64,000 bases of DNA from a bacterium (GTDB lineage: Bacteria; Armatimonadota; Fimbriimonadia; Fimbriimonadales; Fimbriimonadaceae). Below, in pieces: positions 17,057 through 27,441 of the stretch (position 1 is its first letter; the number at the start of each line of letters is the position of its first letter). The stretch spans positions 558,001-622,000 of the forward strand of contig JAIXQR010000007.1 in assembly GCA_027485645.1 (NCBI GenBank), written 5' to 3'. The position numbers were made by a program, and so were the translations under genes. The notes under the pieces were generated by a model, which was not told the origin of the DNA, did no database searches, and saw only the letters and a program-made list of their open reading frames with translations.

Positions 17057-17905
17057 ATGCAAATCCCCCGTAGCTTCCCTTTCAAAGCCGCGATCCTAGG
17101 CACATCGATTCTCCTCACGGCAGGAGCTTCGGCTTGCACCATCATCTTTGCCTTTCGTGGCGGGAGCGTTTTTGCGGCGGGCAATGAGGACGAGGTTATC
17201 CGGCCGCAGCTTGCTAGCCACTACGTCCGGTTTGAGCCCGCGAACAAAGAGAAAGGCACGCTCGGCTACAAAAACAACCCATTCTCCGACGAATCCGCGA
17301 TGAACGAGGCGGGGCTGTTTTATGACTTCAATGCCCTAGAGCCGCTCCAAACTCCGCGCGAGGGAAAGCCGAAGGGGAGTTTCTCCACGATCAACCAGAT
17401 GCTCGTGAAATGTAAAACGGTGGCCGAAGCGGTCAGCTTCCTCGAGTCCGTCGACCTGCCTCAAATAAGCGGAGCGCAATTGCTTATAGGAGACGCAACC
17501 GGGGCTTCCGCCATCGTCGAGCGACATGCCACCACCTGGCGAGCCAAAAACCAGGACTTCCAGATCGGGACGAATTTCCGAACCAGCACGACTCCCGAAT
17601 CCAAGATCACCTGCGAGCGATTCAAACTCTGCAACGCGACCCTGTCGGCAAAGCAATCGGTTTCCTTGATCGATATGGCGGCGATGCTCCGAAAAACCGC
17701 GGCCGCTGCACACGGCATTAGAACATGGTACTCCCTTGTTTGCGATCTCAAAAAGGGGGACGTTTATCTCAGCGTCAAAGGCGACTTCAGCAAGACCATC
17801 AAGCTAAACCTGCAAACCGAACTCAAAATGGGTTCTCGGCGCCTTGATATGGAAGAATTGGTCGCCACCGCCAAGACCCATCTCGATTGGGGAGGGCCAA
17901 AATAG
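17057..17905 (+). CDS. secreted linear amide C-N hydrolase (Ntn/choloylglycine hydrolase-like)
   Basis: A 282-aa protein with a signal peptide ending TAGASA, directly before Cys27 (CTIIFAFRGG). Processing would expose Cys as the N-terminal nucleophile, as in Ntn hydrolases of the choloylglycine/penicillin V acylase superfamily. The conserved GNEDE and a later MNEAGLFYDFNAL segment support the family. Substrate unknown: amide bonds of acylated amino compounds, lactones or peptides are possible. Stands alone. Confidence 0.75.
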   Translation: MQIPRSFPFKAAILGTSILLTAGASACTIIFAFRGGSVFAAGNEDEVIRPQLASHYVRFEPANKEKGTLGYKNNPFSDESAMNEAGLFYDFNALEPLQTPREGKPKGSFSTINQMLVKCKTVAEAVSFLESVDLPQISGAQLLIGDATGASAIVERHATTWRAKNQDFQIGTNFRTSTTPESKITCERFKLCNATLSAKQSVSLIDMAAMLRKTAAAAHGIRTWYSLVCDLKKGDVYLSVKGDFSKTIKLNLQTELKMGSRRLDMEELVATAKTHLDWGGPK

Positions 17906-18209
17906 TTGAAACGCCCCTTTTTATAATAACTCTTGAGGGATCCTCAAACGATGAGAAAAATGTGCTCTGGCCACGAAGGGCGCGGCAAGTCTGGCAGTTC
18001 CGATTCGAATGAGTAGTCTGGTTCGCCCCAGATGGGCAACTCGTTGGTGCACCTATGCCTAGCACTCTAAACACATGCCTTGCCTCACGCTCATTCGCCA
18101 ACACTGAGCAGGAGCATCTTGCTCAAACATTTGCGCTGGCTATACTGGGAAAATCTGGAGCCGAAACTCTCTTTTGTAGTGCCCCAATAGTTCGACCCCA
18201 ACGACGATC
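17906..18209. other. intergenic region without recognised gene (304 bp)
   Basis: No convincing coding frame or strong hairpin was found between the Ntn hydrolase and the GH95 gene. The last ~60 bp presumably hold the GH95 promoter, but no clear -35/-10 pair or Shine-Dalgarno was identified. Confidence 0.5.
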
Positions 18210-20429
18210 ATGATGCTGCTTCCGCCCACACTCGACCCAGCGCACACGCTGCTGTTCTCTGCCCCTGCAACGCATTTCACCGAGAGCTGTGCGCTCGGCA
18301 ATGGACGATTAGGGGCGATGGTTTTCGGAGGAGTCCAGCGGGAAAGAATCGTTCTCAACGAATCAACCATGTGGTCTGGTTCCGAGCAGCCTGCTGATCG
18401 TCCCGACGCCTACAAAGCGCTCCCCGAAATTCGCAGGTTGCTTCTAGCGGGCGATAACGCAAAGGCTCAGGCGCTGTTGCAGAAGGAGTTCGTTTGCCAG
18501 GGGCCAGGCTCAGGGTTCGCCAATGGAAAGGAGATTCCGTTCGGTTGCTACCAGGTTTTCGGCGACCTGTCGCTCGATTTCGGCTCGGCCAGCTTTCAAA
18601 AGTATCAACGCACTTTAGATCTGGATAAGGCAATGGCGGTCACCGAGTACGAACAAGCCGGCGTCCGATTCCGGCGCGAGAGCTTTGTGTCTGCTCCGGC
18701 CCAAGCCATCGTTTACCGCCTGACTGCAAACCGCCGAGGCGCGATTAGCTTCGCGGCCTCACTCAGCCGTCCTGAGCGCTCTGCAGTCTCAAATGAAGGT
18801 ACTGACTTAGTCATTCGTGGAGCCCTGAGTAGCGGCGTTTCCAATCAGCTTGGTGTGCAGTACGAGGGTCGGGTTCGCGCGATCGCTTCTGGAGGCACAA
18901 CGAGATTCAAAGATGGTCAACTTTTGGTAGCAGGAGCGGACTCGGTCACCCTCATTTTCTCTGCTGGCACATCCATGTTTGACCCAGGTTTCGCATCGCG
19001 GGCGAAGCTTAACGTGGAGTCGGCGGCCAAACTGCCATACCCTTCTTTGCGGAGTGCCCATTTTCGGGATCACCAAAGCTTCTATCGCAGGAGCGCCCTC
19101 ACACTGCCCTTCGGCCCTTCTTCCCGCAAGCCGACATTTGAGCGATTGATGGCGCAGGCCGCAGGAGAGTCCGATCCTTCACTTTCGGCACTGGCTTTCC
19201 ATTTCGGCCGCTACCTCCTAATCAGCAGTTCTCGACCGAATAGCCCTCTCCCGGCCAATCTGCAAGGACTGTGGGCGGAAGAGTTGCACACCCCATGGAA
19301 TGGCGATTTCCATGTTGACATTAACCTTCAAATGAACTATTGGCCCGCCGAAACGACCGGGCTAGGCGACTGCACGAAACCGCTATTGAATTTTCTAAAG
19401 CGGCTTTCCGTGAACGGCCGAAAGACGGCGAAGGCGTACTACAACTCGACCGGTTGGGTGTCGCATGTCATCACAAACCCGTGGTTGTTCACATCGCCTG
19501 GTGAAAGTGCCGAGTGGGGATCAACTTGTACTAGCGCCGCCTGGCTTTGCCAGCACATCTGGGAGAGATTTTTATTCAGTGGCGACGTTCAAGAGCTTCG
19601 AGACATGTACCCTGTTTTCAAGGGTGCAGCTCAATTCTTGTTCGATATCCTCATTGAGGAGCCGAGGAAGGGGTGGCTCGTAACGGCACCTTCCAACTCA
19701 CCAGAAAATCTATATCGCATATCAGGCTCAAGTCCGTTAGCTACGGCAATGGGTCCCACGCACGACATGCAGATTGCACGAGAAATTTTCGGTAATACGA
19801 TCTCAGCGTCAAAAATTCTTGGCGTAGACGAAGAATTTCGGGAACGGCTCAGTGCGGCCCGCACACGCTTGGCACCGCACCAAATTGGACTGGATGGACG
19901 CCTCCAGGAGTGGCTCGAACCTTATGAAGAAGTCGAACCTCAGCACCGTCACGTTTCTCACCTCTATGGGCTATTCCCTTCGAATCAGATCACTCCCAAG
20001 GACACTCCCGATCTGGCCGTTGCCGCAAAGAAGACTCTAGAGCGCCGTGGAGATGGAGGAACTGGATGGTCGTTGGCTTGGAAAGTGAGTTTCTGGGCGA
20101 GGCTGCTTGAGGGAGATCGCGCCCATAAACTCCTCCTTAATTTCATGAATCCAACCGCAGTTAATGACTCAAAAATTCAACACGGACCCGGCGTTTATTC
20201 AAACCTCTTCTGTGCATGCCCGCCTTTTCAAATTGATGGCAACTTTGGCGTGACGGCCGGAATCGCCGAGATGCTGGTGCAGAGCCATACAGGTGAAATC
20301 CAACTCCTACCCGGCCTACCTCGAGCATGGGCAGCCAACGGCTCCGTCCGCGGACTGCGGGCCAGAGGCGGCAAGACGGTCGACATCGTTTGGAAGGACG
20401 GGAAGGTTGTTAGGAGCCGAATCCGATGA
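18210..20429 (+). CDS. glycoside hydrolase family 95 (alpha-L-fucosidase / alpha-L-galactosidase)
   Basis: A 739-aa inverting glycosidase. The N-terminal GH95 domain signature is [17 protein letters not shown] ... LNESTMWSG. The catalytic alpha/alpha barrel has [16 protein letters not shown] and [13 protein letters not shown], and the end has [14 protein letters not shown] and LLPGLP. GH95 enzymes remove alpha-1,2-linked L-fucose or L-galactose; the latter activity acts on rhamnogalacturonan II. No clear signal peptide. Its stop overlaps the ATG of the GH140-like gene (ATGA), so they form an operon. Confidence 0.92.
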   Translation: MMLLPPTLDPAHTLLFSAPATHFTESCALGNGRLGAMVFGGVQRERIVLNESTMWSGSEQPADRPDAYKALPEIRRLLLAGDNAKAQALLQKEFVCQGPGSGFANGKEIPFGCYQVFGDLSLDFGSASFQKYQRTLDLDKAMAVTEYEQAGVRFRRESFVSAPAQAIVYRLTANRRGAISFAASLSRPERSAVSNEGTDLVIRGALSSGVSNQLGVQYEGRVRAIASGGTTRFKDGQLLVAGADSVTLIFSAGTSMFDPGFASRAKLNVESAAKLPYPSLRSAHFRDHQSFYRRSALTLPFGPSSRKPTFERLMAQAAGESDPSLSALAFHFGRYLLISSSRPNSPLPANLQGLWAEELHTPWNGDFHVDINLQMNYWPAETTGLGDCTKPLLNFLKRLSVNGRKTAKAYYNSTGWVSHVITNPWLFTSPGESAEWGSTCTSAAWLCQHIWERFLFSGDVQELRDMYPVFKGAAQFLFDILIEEPRKGWLVTAPSNSPENLYRISGSSPLATAMGPTHDMQIAREIFGNTISASKILGVDEEFRERLSAARTRLAPHQIGLDGRLQEWLEPYEEVEPQHRHVSHLYGLFPSNQITPKDTPDLAVAAKKTLERRGDGGTGWSLAWKVSFWARLLEGDRAHKLLLNFMNPTAVNDSKIQHGPGVYSNLFCACPPFQIDGNFGVTAGIAEMLVQSHTGEIQLLPGLPRAWAANGSVRGLRARGGKTVDIVWKDGKVVRSRIR

Positions 20430-21754
20430 AACTCATATCCACCATCTCTCTGGTTGCTCTCGCGTGCGTTTCTGGAGCAGAGCTCAAGCCCATTAGAGTC
20501 AGCTCGGACCGACGTAATTTTGTGACGTCCGATGGCAAGCCATTCTTTTGGCTTGCTGATACCGGCTGGACGATGACGACGCGTCTTACATTTGCTGAAA
20601 TCGACGAGTATCTGGCCGACCGCAAAGGTAAAGGGTTCAACGTAATTCAGCTCATCCTTGTGCCATGGGACGCACGCCGCAATGGAAACCTAAGTGGCGA
20701 AAGGCCGTACTTGAATGACGATATGGCTATGCCAAATCCGCGGTACTTTGACCATGTCGAGAAGGTCCTGGATCGGATTGTTAGTAAAGGGTTTTATCCC
20801 GCGGTTGTGCCCTTCTGGCTTTCTGGTCTTCCGGAACCTGGCCCCGATGAAGTTGCGAAGCACCAAGCTTATGCGCGCTACCTTGGGAAAAGGTTTGGTA
20901 AGCGCCAAATGTTCTGGTTGCTCGGTGCCGACCGTTGGCCGAACGGTTGGGCCGATGTAATTCGCGCCTTTGCCTTCGAACTCGAAAAAAGTTCCGGTCG
21001 GCCTGACCAGTTGATGACACATCATCCGGCCGGCGGCCAGACTTCCTCTCGCTTCTTCCATGAGGAGCGATGGCTCGATTTCAACATGATTCAGTCGGGG
21101 CACAATGCAGACCTTCCGGCATATCGCCTTACATTGGGAGACTACGAGAAAACCCCGATCAAACCGGTGCTGGACGGCGAGGCAGCGTACGAAAACATCA
21201 CCAATGCTCTGCTGCCATACGGACCAAATGTGCGAGTTATAAAGGACTTTGATGTTCGAAGACAGGCATATCAAAGCGTCTTTTCTGGCGCTGCTGGCCA
21301 CACTTATGGCGCTTGCGAAGTTTACGAATTCCACCACGATGGCGCTGGCAAGGCACATTGGACGATTGGCATCCATTGGCGGGAAGCGATGAAGTTGCCA
21401 GGGTCCCGGCAGATGGGGCACATGCGACGGCTCATCGAATCGCACTCTCCTTCGACTCGCACACCCGAACTCGGACTGATTGCCTCGCCTAATCCGGATT
21501 CTCCCAACGAACATCTTGCCGCGCTAAAGGACCGCGATGGAAACTGGGCAATGATCTACACGCCGACCGGTGATCGGCTTGAAATAGCCGTGAATCGCCT
21601 TCGGAAAAGACCCGTAACTGGTCGCTGGTTTGATCCAAGAAGCGGTGAATATGGGAAGCCATTCCCAGTATCTTCTGGCGATAAAGTTCCGTTTGACCCT
21701 CCGCGAACAAAGGAACAGTTGGACTGGGTGCTGGTCTTAGAAGTCAAGAAATAA
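20426..21754 (+). CDS. DUF4038 apiosidase-like glycoside hydrolase (GH140-like)
   Basis: A 442-aa protein with a signal peptide ([19 protein letters not shown]). The DUF4038 (beta/alpha)8 region starts [20 protein letters not shown] and carries FWLADTGW, a KGFNVIQ strand and [11 protein letters not shown] with a candidate catalytic Glu. A C-terminal beta-sandwich (~360-442) ends with [11 protein letters not shown], as in the putative collagen-binding tail of this family. Characterised GH140 enzymes cleave apiose from rhamnogalacturonan II. Coupled to the GH95 gene upstream, which supports a shared pectin target. Confidence 0.85.
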   Translation: MKLISTISLVALACVSGAELKPIRVSSDRRNFVTSDGKPFFWLADTGWTMTTRLTFAEIDEYLADRKGKGFNVIQLILVPWDARRNGNLSGERPYLNDDMAMPNPRYFDHVEKVLDRIVSKGFYPAVVPFWLSGLPEPGPDEVAKHQAYARYLGKRFGKRQMFWLLGADRWPNGWADVIRAFAFELEKSSGRPDQLMTHHPAGGQTSSRFFHEERWLDFNMIQSGHNADLPAYRLTLGDYEKTPIKPVLDGEAAYENITNALLPYGPNVRVIKDFDVRRQAYQSVFSGAAGHTYGACEVYEFHHDGAGKAHWTIGIHWREAMKLPGSRQMGHMRRLIESHSPSTRTPELGLIASPNPDSPNEHLAALKDRDGNWAMIYTPTGDRLEIAVNRLRKRPVTGRWFDPRSGEYGKPFPVSSGDKVPFDPPRTKEQLDWVLVLEVKK

Positions 21755-21795
21755 GAGACTTTTGGGCCCTCCTCACCGAAGCCCGCCTGAAAGAA

Positions 21796-22386
21796 CTAGC
21801 CGGAGGTCGAATGCCTCGACCTCACGGTCTTCCTGACCACCCACTGGCTTTTGCCAATTTGGCGGACTTGTTCGAAGCCCTCGTCCAAGAACATTCGAAC
21901 CGTGCCGCCGTGAAGAAATGAACTTGAGGTCTTCACCGCCTCCACATCATACGGGTAAGCCTCGACCGTGCCGCCGCCCAAACGGGCAATTTCTTCTAGC
22001 GCTGCCTTGAGTGCGAGCTTGGCGACTCCGCGTTTGCGATAGCCTTTGCCTACGAAGAAGCACGGCAGTCGCCAGTCTGGAACTTCGTCCAATCCAGCTT
22101 CATAGTTCTTTCGATTCTTGATGTTTGGGAGGTCTTCGGTTCTCCCAAATTGACACCAGCCAAGGGCGATTTCTCCTTCGAACACTAGCGCTGCCTGGGC
22201 GCGGCCTTCCCGAACCAGCCTCTCTTTCGTTTCACGGTATGGCTTGCATTGTCCCTTTGGCCCGGAAGGGTCTAGATGAAAAGCGATGCACCAGCAACCG
22301 CCAAAAATCCCTCCGTTGTCTTCGACCAGCTTTGCAAATGCTGGCCACGTACTTTCGTCAAGCAATCTGGTGCTGAACACGTACAC
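21796..22386 (-). CDS. GNAT family N-acetyltransferase
   Basis: A 196-aa acyltransferase. The acetyl-CoA-binding segment is CFFVGKGYRKRGVAKLALKAAL (R/Q-x-x-G-x-G/A type), preceded by the LVFEGEIALGWCQFG strand and followed by VEAYPYDV and GTVRMFLDEGFEQV. The start is GTG at 22386 or 22380. Substrate is not predictable. Opposite strand to the glycosidase operon and convergent with it. Confidence 0.85.
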   Translation of the reverse strand: MYVFSTRLLDESTWPAFAKLVEDNGGIFGGCWCIAFHLDPSGPKGQCKPYRETKERLVREGRAQAALVFEGEIALGWCQFGRTEDLPNIKNRKNYEAGLDEVPDWRLPCFFVGKGYRKRGVAKLALKAALEEIARLGGGTVEAYPYDVEAVKTSSSFLHGGTVRMFLDEGFEQVRQIGKSQWVVRKTVRSRHSTSG

Positions 22387-22510
22387 AAGGTTACTTTAGA
22401 CAAGCTTTAGGTCCCGAAATCCGGGAACCGGAGTGCGAGATTGACACTGGCGCTTCCACCGATGTTCTATGCAGCGGTACGGGTGCGATTCTAGAGGCGG
22501 CACACTCCAG

Positions 22511-23279
22511 TCACTGCTGCTCTGACGCGCTGTCAATCGCCTGCTGAACGGCGGTCATGGCGGCGTCGCCGGCTGGCATGCGAATGAAGCCAAGCCGAGG
22601 GTGATCGAGATCGATCAGGATGGTTAGGGTTAGCGCAAAAGTGCCGGCCAAGATCCACTGATGGAAGTCTGGATGTTTCGATTTGGAGCCAAATGACCTG
22701 CCAGCCAAGAGGGCGGCCAGGGCGCTCATTACAACTAAGGCGGCGAGAATGAGCCACGGAACGTGGACCTCGGCGCTTCTCGATCGTCGAGTGGCCGCAT
22801 CCAGCATCTCGTTAGTTGCCCCAACCACTAGTATTCGCTCTGAACCACCAGCCTTCGTGCCTTTTACGCTGAGCTTCCAAATTTCGCTGCCCACCAACTC
22901 GGCTTCTCTCCACGGCTGTTGTGCCGCATTTGTATCGGGAAGGAGCCGAGTTCCATCGATCCGCAAGACGACGTACTTCGCATAGAGCGACCGAAGTCTA
23001 GGTTGATCGTCGGGATTGCAGAGGTCAAGGCGCAGGTATGCCGTGCTCAAGCTGTTGGCTTCCTCGATCAGAAGCTGCGTTCGCCCTTCTAACCTCGTCT
23101 GAGCCGAGGAAAAGCTGAACGCGATGAAGAACGCGACCAATGCGAACACGGCGCTCTCAATTGTCGTGGAACCGCGCGTCTCGGGTTGCGGTCCCTTTCG
23201 CTCAACCCCACATTGCCCCAAAACGAAGGACCAGCAAGAATCCAACCAAGAGTCCAGCAAAGAGTAGAAATGTAACCAT
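22511..23279 (-). CDS. DUF4239-like membrane protein with apparent frameshift
   Basis: The main frame encodes TTIESAVFALVAFFIAFSFSS (first conserved helix), a helical extracytoplasmic segment with LLIEEANSLSTAYLRLDL, and two C-terminal helices, as in bestrophin-like DUF4239 proteins. Its natural N-terminal helix (MVTFLLFAGLLVGFLLVLRF) lies in another frame from ATG 23279 and stops at 23202. One base fewer in the C4 run at 23216-23219 would join the two. It may be a pseudogene, a sequencing error or a slippage site. A DUF4239-like paralogue is intact at 48399-49154. Function of the family is unknown. Confidence 0.6.
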
Positions 23280-23389
23280 AGCCGAAAAGTCTGGGAGCAG
23301 GGCTTGGCTCCATTATGTCTGCTCAGATTCGTTCTTTCGCTCGAAAGATCACTGCTCCTCGCACTGCCAACCAAGGGTAAGTTCCGACT

Positions 23390-24301
23390 ATGTCGGCGTG
23401 TCTTGTGCTTTCTCTCTTGGCGGTAACTGCCCACCAGGAAACTCGCCCCATCAAGGTGTTCATCCTCTCCGGCCAATCGAACATGGTTGGGCACGGATTC
23501 TTTGAGTCAAACCCAGAGCGAAATGGAGGCAAGGGCAGCCTGCGCGAAGCGATTTCGAAAGGAAAGTTCAAGCACCTGACAGACAAGAACGGCAAGTGGC
23601 GCGAACGAGACGACGTCTGGATCCAGTACTTCGAACAAAATGGCAAGCTCACGACCGGGTACGCGGCCGGTCCAGATTGCATTGGACCGGAACTTGGCTT
23701 TGGTCATGTGGTCGGTGACGCACTGCGCGAACCCGTTCTCCTGATCAAGATTGCTTGGGGCGGGCGGAGCCTGGCGGTTGACTTTCGCCCTCCCAGCTCG
23801 AAGGGCACGGTTGGCCCAACTTACACCGAGCTGATTCAATTAGGCCGCGAAGCGATCGCACAGATCGGAACCCGTTTTCCAGCGTGGAAGGGGCGATCGG
23901 TCGAGCTCGTCGGATTTGGCTGGCACCAAGGCTGGAATGACCGCGTGGACGAGAAGTTCGTTGCGGAGTACGAGCGCAATATGGGCAACTTCATTCGAGA
24001 TATCCGAAAGGATTTGAAAGCGCCAAATCTGCCGTTCGTCATTGCCGAGACTGGCATGGGTGGCTTTCAGGAAAAGGACGAAACGGCGCTGGCGCTCATG
24101 CGCGCTCAAGCTGCGGTCGCGAGTTATCCTGAGTTCAAAGACAACGTCGCATTCGTGGGAACGCGAGCATTCTGGCGGCCCGTTGAAGAGTCGCCAAGTG
24201 ACCAAATCTACCATTGGAACAACAACGGCGAGACTTACTATCTGATTGGAGATGGAATGGGCAAAGCAATGGTCAATCTGCTGAAGAGGAAAATGCGATG
24301 A
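23390..24301 (+). CDS. sialate O-acetylesterase-like (SASA/DUF303) esterase
   Basis: A 303-aa SGNH-type esterase. Block I is FILSGQSNMVGHG with nucleophile Ser30, and the late block GFGWHQGWND supplies the catalytic His near 183. A short hydrophobic N-terminus (ACLVLSLLAVTAHQ) suggests export. Family members deacetylate sialic acid or, in pectin systems, acetylated side chains. TAAGTT lies 6 nt before the ATG without Shine-Dalgarno. The stop overlaps the next ATG (ATGA), tying it to the unknown 537-aa protein. Confidence 0.88.
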   Translation: MSACLVLSLLAVTAHQETRPIKVFILSGQSNMVGHGFFESNPERNGGKGSLREAISKGKFKHLTDKNGKWRERDDVWIQYFEQNGKLTTGYAAGPDCIGPELGFGHVVGDALREPVLLIKIAWGGRSLAVDFRPPSSKGTVGPTYTELIQLGREAIAQIGTRFPAWKGRSVELVGFGWHQGWNDRVDEKFVAEYERNMGNFIRDIRKDLKAPNLPFVIAETGMGGFQEKDETALALMRAQAAVASYPEFKDNVAFVGTRAFWRPVEESPSDQIYHWNNNGETYYLIGDGMGKAMVNLLKRKMR

Positions 24302-25911
24302 TCGGCCTTCTGAGCTTGGCCATCGGGCTTTCTACGACTCGACAGAACTCGCCGCAATTGACGGAAATGGCCGGGTATCTGATCGTGCCTCACGAACAGG
24401 TTGATCGATCATTCAATGCCGGGTTCTCAATGTACGTTTCAGCGTGGCCGCTGCTTGAAACCTATCCTGGTTCAGATTTCCAGAGCGGGCTGTTTGGCAC
24501 TTGGATGTTTCCGCAGTTTGATGGTGAAGGCCCGAAGGACCACTACACCGACATCGAAGGCGGCTTGGGGTGGTGGCGAGATACGAGATTCGCGACCAAA
24601 ACGCCAAAGTTCATCATGGGTGGAGTCACCCTCAATTTTGCGGAATGGGCAAACGGCCCGGGTGCCGGCAAAGGACGCGACTGGAAAAATCCAACCGGGC
24701 TTTACGGCGTTGCCCAACTCAGCCCTTGGGTGATCTGGCCGCCAGATGGGCTCAATCTGAAACAAGGAACCCGAGGAGAATTGTTCGGTTACGGCTATCT
24801 TCCCTTGCCTCTCACCGAACCTAAGGCTCGCACCGCGGGCAAAGCGGTCCCAACCGGCAACAACTGCTGGACGCTCTTCCTGAACACGGCGAACTTCAAG
24901 GGACCGGTTGCCTTCTTCACCCCTTACTTCTGGTCGAAGGCCTCGGCTGAGAATGAGAAACTCGCGGGTCTCTTTCTTGATAGCCGTCCCTCGGAACCGA
25001 ACAAAGCGGTCCAAATGGAGACCCAGCATATTCCTGCAATGGTCGCAAAGGACCGGAGTGGGGTGACTTACGCGCGAGTTGCGCCGACCCATTTTCCAGA
25101 CGCTTCGAGCAAAAACGCTCCGTTAATCCATCAGATCACCGCGTACTCGAAATCCGCGCTTTGGAGCCAGGTGGATCGCTGGTTTGGGGGCGACAAAGTT
25201 GTCCCAGGTGCGATTCCGGCTTCGGCGTCCAGTATCCACACTTTCAAAGGCGGTGGATATTCGACCTGGCAAATTTACCTACCTGGCGGAGACCGACAAA
25301 ACGCACCCGAAGTTGATTGGGCATCCTACGCGACACCCATCGCGATTGACCGGCATACCTATGGGATTCAATGGAAACGTGAACTCCTGAGTCAGTCTGC
25401 CGACTCCGCGGTGCTCACCCTGCCTGAGTACTACCAGCTGACCAAAATGGCAGATTCAAAGCAGCGCTGGGTGGCCGTGAAACCGAGCGAAGTGCCTACC
25501 GAGACCGGACTACTAGAAGCCAAATTCCCTGCCCCTAAACGGACCAAAGAGCCATACGTAACACCAGTCGAAGCAAGTTCGCCTTGGAAAAAACCGGGAC
25601 CTGCCGCTGGGCCGTTCAAGCGTAATCTTGGCGACGGCAGCGAGATCACCTACTATTGGTACCGTTTTGCGGATCAACCGGCATTGTTAAACGCCGACCT
25701 CTCGGCAGAGGAACGCGAAGCTTTACAGAAGCGAGTGGAGAAGATCCATCGAGGTTGGAAAAAGGACCGTAACTACTTGCCACCGAATACCACCGGAAAG
25801 CTTGCAAGCATCGATCCGGCGCTGATTGTGAAGCCGCCGAAAGCTTTCGAATACGGCTACGTGCCAATCGTAACTCGACAAGCATGGCAGGCATCGCCGA
25901 GTCGAAAATGA
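24298..25911 (+). CDS. secreted protein of unknown function coupled to SASA esterase
   Basis: A 537-aa protein with a short signal-like start (MIGLLSLAIGLSTTRQ). It is rich in Trp, Gly and Pro (GLGWWRDTRF, LSPWVIWPPDGLN, GGGYSTWQIYLPGGD, YYWYRFADQP), a composition typical of carbohydrate-binding beta structures. No enzyme family recognised. Residues ~455-500 form a charged helix pair (LSAEEREALQKRVEKIHRGWKKD). ATG 24298 overlaps the SASA stop by 4 bp, so the two are likely produced together on the same polysaccharide. Could be a new hydrolase, lyase or binding protein. Confidence 0.75.
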   Translation: MIGLLSLAIGLSTTRQNSPQLTEMAGYLIVPHEQVDRSFNAGFSMYVSAWPLLETYPGSDFQSGLFGTWMFPQFDGEGPKDHYTDIEGGLGWWRDTRFATKTPKFIMGGVTLNFAEWANGPGAGKGRDWKNPTGLYGVAQLSPWVIWPPDGLNLKQGTRGELFGYGYLPLPLTEPKARTAGKAVPTGNNCWTLFLNTANFKGPVAFFTPYFWSKASAENEKLAGLFLDSRPSEPNKAVQMETQHIPAMVAKDRSGVTYARVAPTHFPDASSKNAPLIHQITAYSKSALWSQVDRWFGGDKVVPGAIPASASSIHTFKGGGYSTWQIYLPGGDRQNAPEVDWASYATPIAIDRHTYGIQWKRELLSQSADSAVLTLPEYYQLTKMADSKQRWVAVKPSEVPTETGLLEAKFPAPKRTKEPYVTPVEASSPWKKPGPAAGPFKRNLGDGSEITYYWYRFADQPALLNADLSAEEREALQKRVEKIHRGWKKDRNYLPPNTTGKLASIDPALIVKPPKAFEYGYVPIVTRQAWQASPSRK

Positions 25912-25929
25912 GGAGCAACTCCAGAGACT

Positions 25930-26286
25930 TTAATCAGCAAGCGATCCGATTGGATCAATCGTGAGCTTGCTGATCTTGTCGTCCTGAACTTCAAAGCGAT
26001 ACTCAAACTTGTATGGGCTTCCCGGAAACTCGCCCGATACGACTACGCCAACCAGATACGTCACGCCTTGTTCCTGCACGGAGACGACTTCCGAGCTGAG
26101 TTTGTATTCGGACATTGTTCGAGTCATCCAGTCGCGAATGGACCCGATTCCTTCGAGAGTGAGGTCTTCCCCGTTGTCCAGAACGATCGCACCTTCCGAA
26201 AAACACGTGAGCGCGGCTTCGATGTCAGCGCCTTCCTTGGCGGCGAAATATGAGTCAATCGGCAGTGGAAGAAGGTGGTTTGACAT
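25930..26286 (-). CDS. SnoaL/NTF2-like protein
   Basis: A 118-aa single-domain cone fold: helix IDSYFAAKEGADIEAALTCFSEGAIVLDNG, then GIGSIRDWMTRTM, followed by four beta strands (YLVGVVVSGEFPGSPYKFEYRFEV). The ATG at 26286 gives the usual SnoaL length; upstream codons do not fit the family. NTF2-like proteins are either small enzymes (isomerases, dehydratases) or ligand binders; role unknown. Divergent from the phosphotransferase gene. Confidence 0.8.
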   Translation of the reverse strand: MSNHLLPLPIDSYFAAKEGADIEAALTCFSEGAIVLDNGEDLTLEGIGSIRDWMTRTMSEYKLSSEVVSVQEQGVTYLVGVVVSGEFPGSPYKFEYRFEVQDDKISKLTIDPIGSLAD

Positions 26287-26367
26287 ATGTCTTGAGTCCG
26301 GAGTGCTTGAAAGTAAGTATTGCAGATTCGATCTGACCTCACCGGCCCTAGAAAGAGGACAGGTAGT

Positions 26368-27339
26368 ATGCGAGCGCGGACGGCGGCAGGAATGATCAAG
26401 AGCTTCGATCAAGTGACTTCAAACTGGCTCGCAGAGGTCACCGGAAAAGATGTTGTGGAGTTCTCGATGCAAACCGAGGAGAGCAATTGGGCACGGCACG
26501 CACGCATCTTGACCACCTTTTCTGACGGAACCCGTCGCAAACTCTGGCTAAAGATCTGTTCTCACCCGCAAAGTGGCAAGTCTGAAGTGGACTACTACTT
26601 ACAGGATTACGTCAACTTGCCCGCTGCCCCGCTTGTAAATTGCTACGCTGCGGATTACGAACCGGGATGGGGCTACTGCATCCTGCTCGATGACCTTTCC
26701 GATGATTTTCAGGATCGCAAGGTCATACCACCGACGTTAGAACATGGCCTAGCCCTTGCCGAGTCTTTTGCGATAATGCACGGGCACTATTGGGAAAGCC
26801 GACCAGCAAAGGATCCAGCATCGTGGGAACCCGAATTCGCCAGGCTACAAAAAGGTGCAGCCCATATGGAAGCCGCAACCGGAAGGGCTTACGCTGAGCG
26901 GTTTGCCAAACTTCAGGTCGCCCTAACCGAGCGTTGGAGTAACCCGGCGGGCATGTCCGTGTTGCACGGCGATGTCAATCCGACCAATGTTCTGACCCCA
27001 AAGGGTCAAGACAAACCGGTCTACTTTTTGGACCGGCAACCGCTGGACGGAGTGACGCCGTACGGCGTTGCCGTGTATGACCTTGCCTATTCGATCGCAC
27101 CTTGGTGGAATCAATGCTTCCGGAAAGAGCACGAAGAGGCGATCCTGAGACACTGGCTCGAAACGCTCAATCAATCGACTTACTCTTGGGAACAGGCCCA
27201 AGCCGATTGGGCTTTGTCCGTTGAGCACTGCCTCTTGGTCCCGATTGACTGGTGCGTCGATCCCACGGAATGTGAATCAATGCGCGGACTCTGGGGATGG
27301 CAGCTTGAAAATCTTGATGGCTCCGCATCCTCCGACTGA
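26368..27339 (+). CDS. aminoglycoside/choline-type phosphotransferase family protein
   Basis: A 323-aa kinase fold. The Brenner-type catalytic loop is VLHGDVNPTNVL, followed by a DFG-like metal site in YFLDRQPLDGVTPYGVAVYDLAYSIAP. The ATP lysine is probably in RKLWLKIC, and an YCILLDDLS hinge is present. Start ATG 26368 has GAGG 9 nt upstream. Relatives phosphorylate small hydroxyl compounds, including antibiotics, choline, homoserine and steroids; substrate unknown. Some family members give aminoglycoside resistance, but nothing here supports that specifically. Confidence 0.8.
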   Translation: MRARTAAGMIKSFDQVTSNWLAEVTGKDVVEFSMQTEESNWARHARILTTFSDGTRRKLWLKICSHPQSGKSEVDYYLQDYVNLPAAPLVNCYAADYEPGWGYCILLDDLSDDFQDRKVIPPTLEHGLALAESFAIMHGHYWESRPAKDPASWEPEFARLQKGAAHMEAATGRAYAERFAKLQVALTERWSNPAGMSVLHGDVNPTNVLTPKGQDKPVYFLDRQPLDGVTPYGVAVYDLAYSIAPWWNQCFRKEHEEAILRHWLETLNQSTYSWEQAQADWALSVEHCLLVPIDWCVDPTECESMRGLWGWQLENLDGSASSD

Positions 27340-27441
27340 CTGCGCGGACAGATGATTCAGTGTCGCCATTGCACGCAGGAGCCAGTCCGTAGCCCATTCC
27401 CTTACAGCCGAAACCCGACTTTAGGCATGGTAAGATTCCGC

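Noticed and set aside
25933-25984. 10-bp inverted repeat ATCAGCAAGC...GCTTGCTGAT as a terminator
   Set aside because: It falls inside the 3' coding part of the SnoaL-like gene, has a 32-nt loop and no T-run; probably chance or a weak structure.
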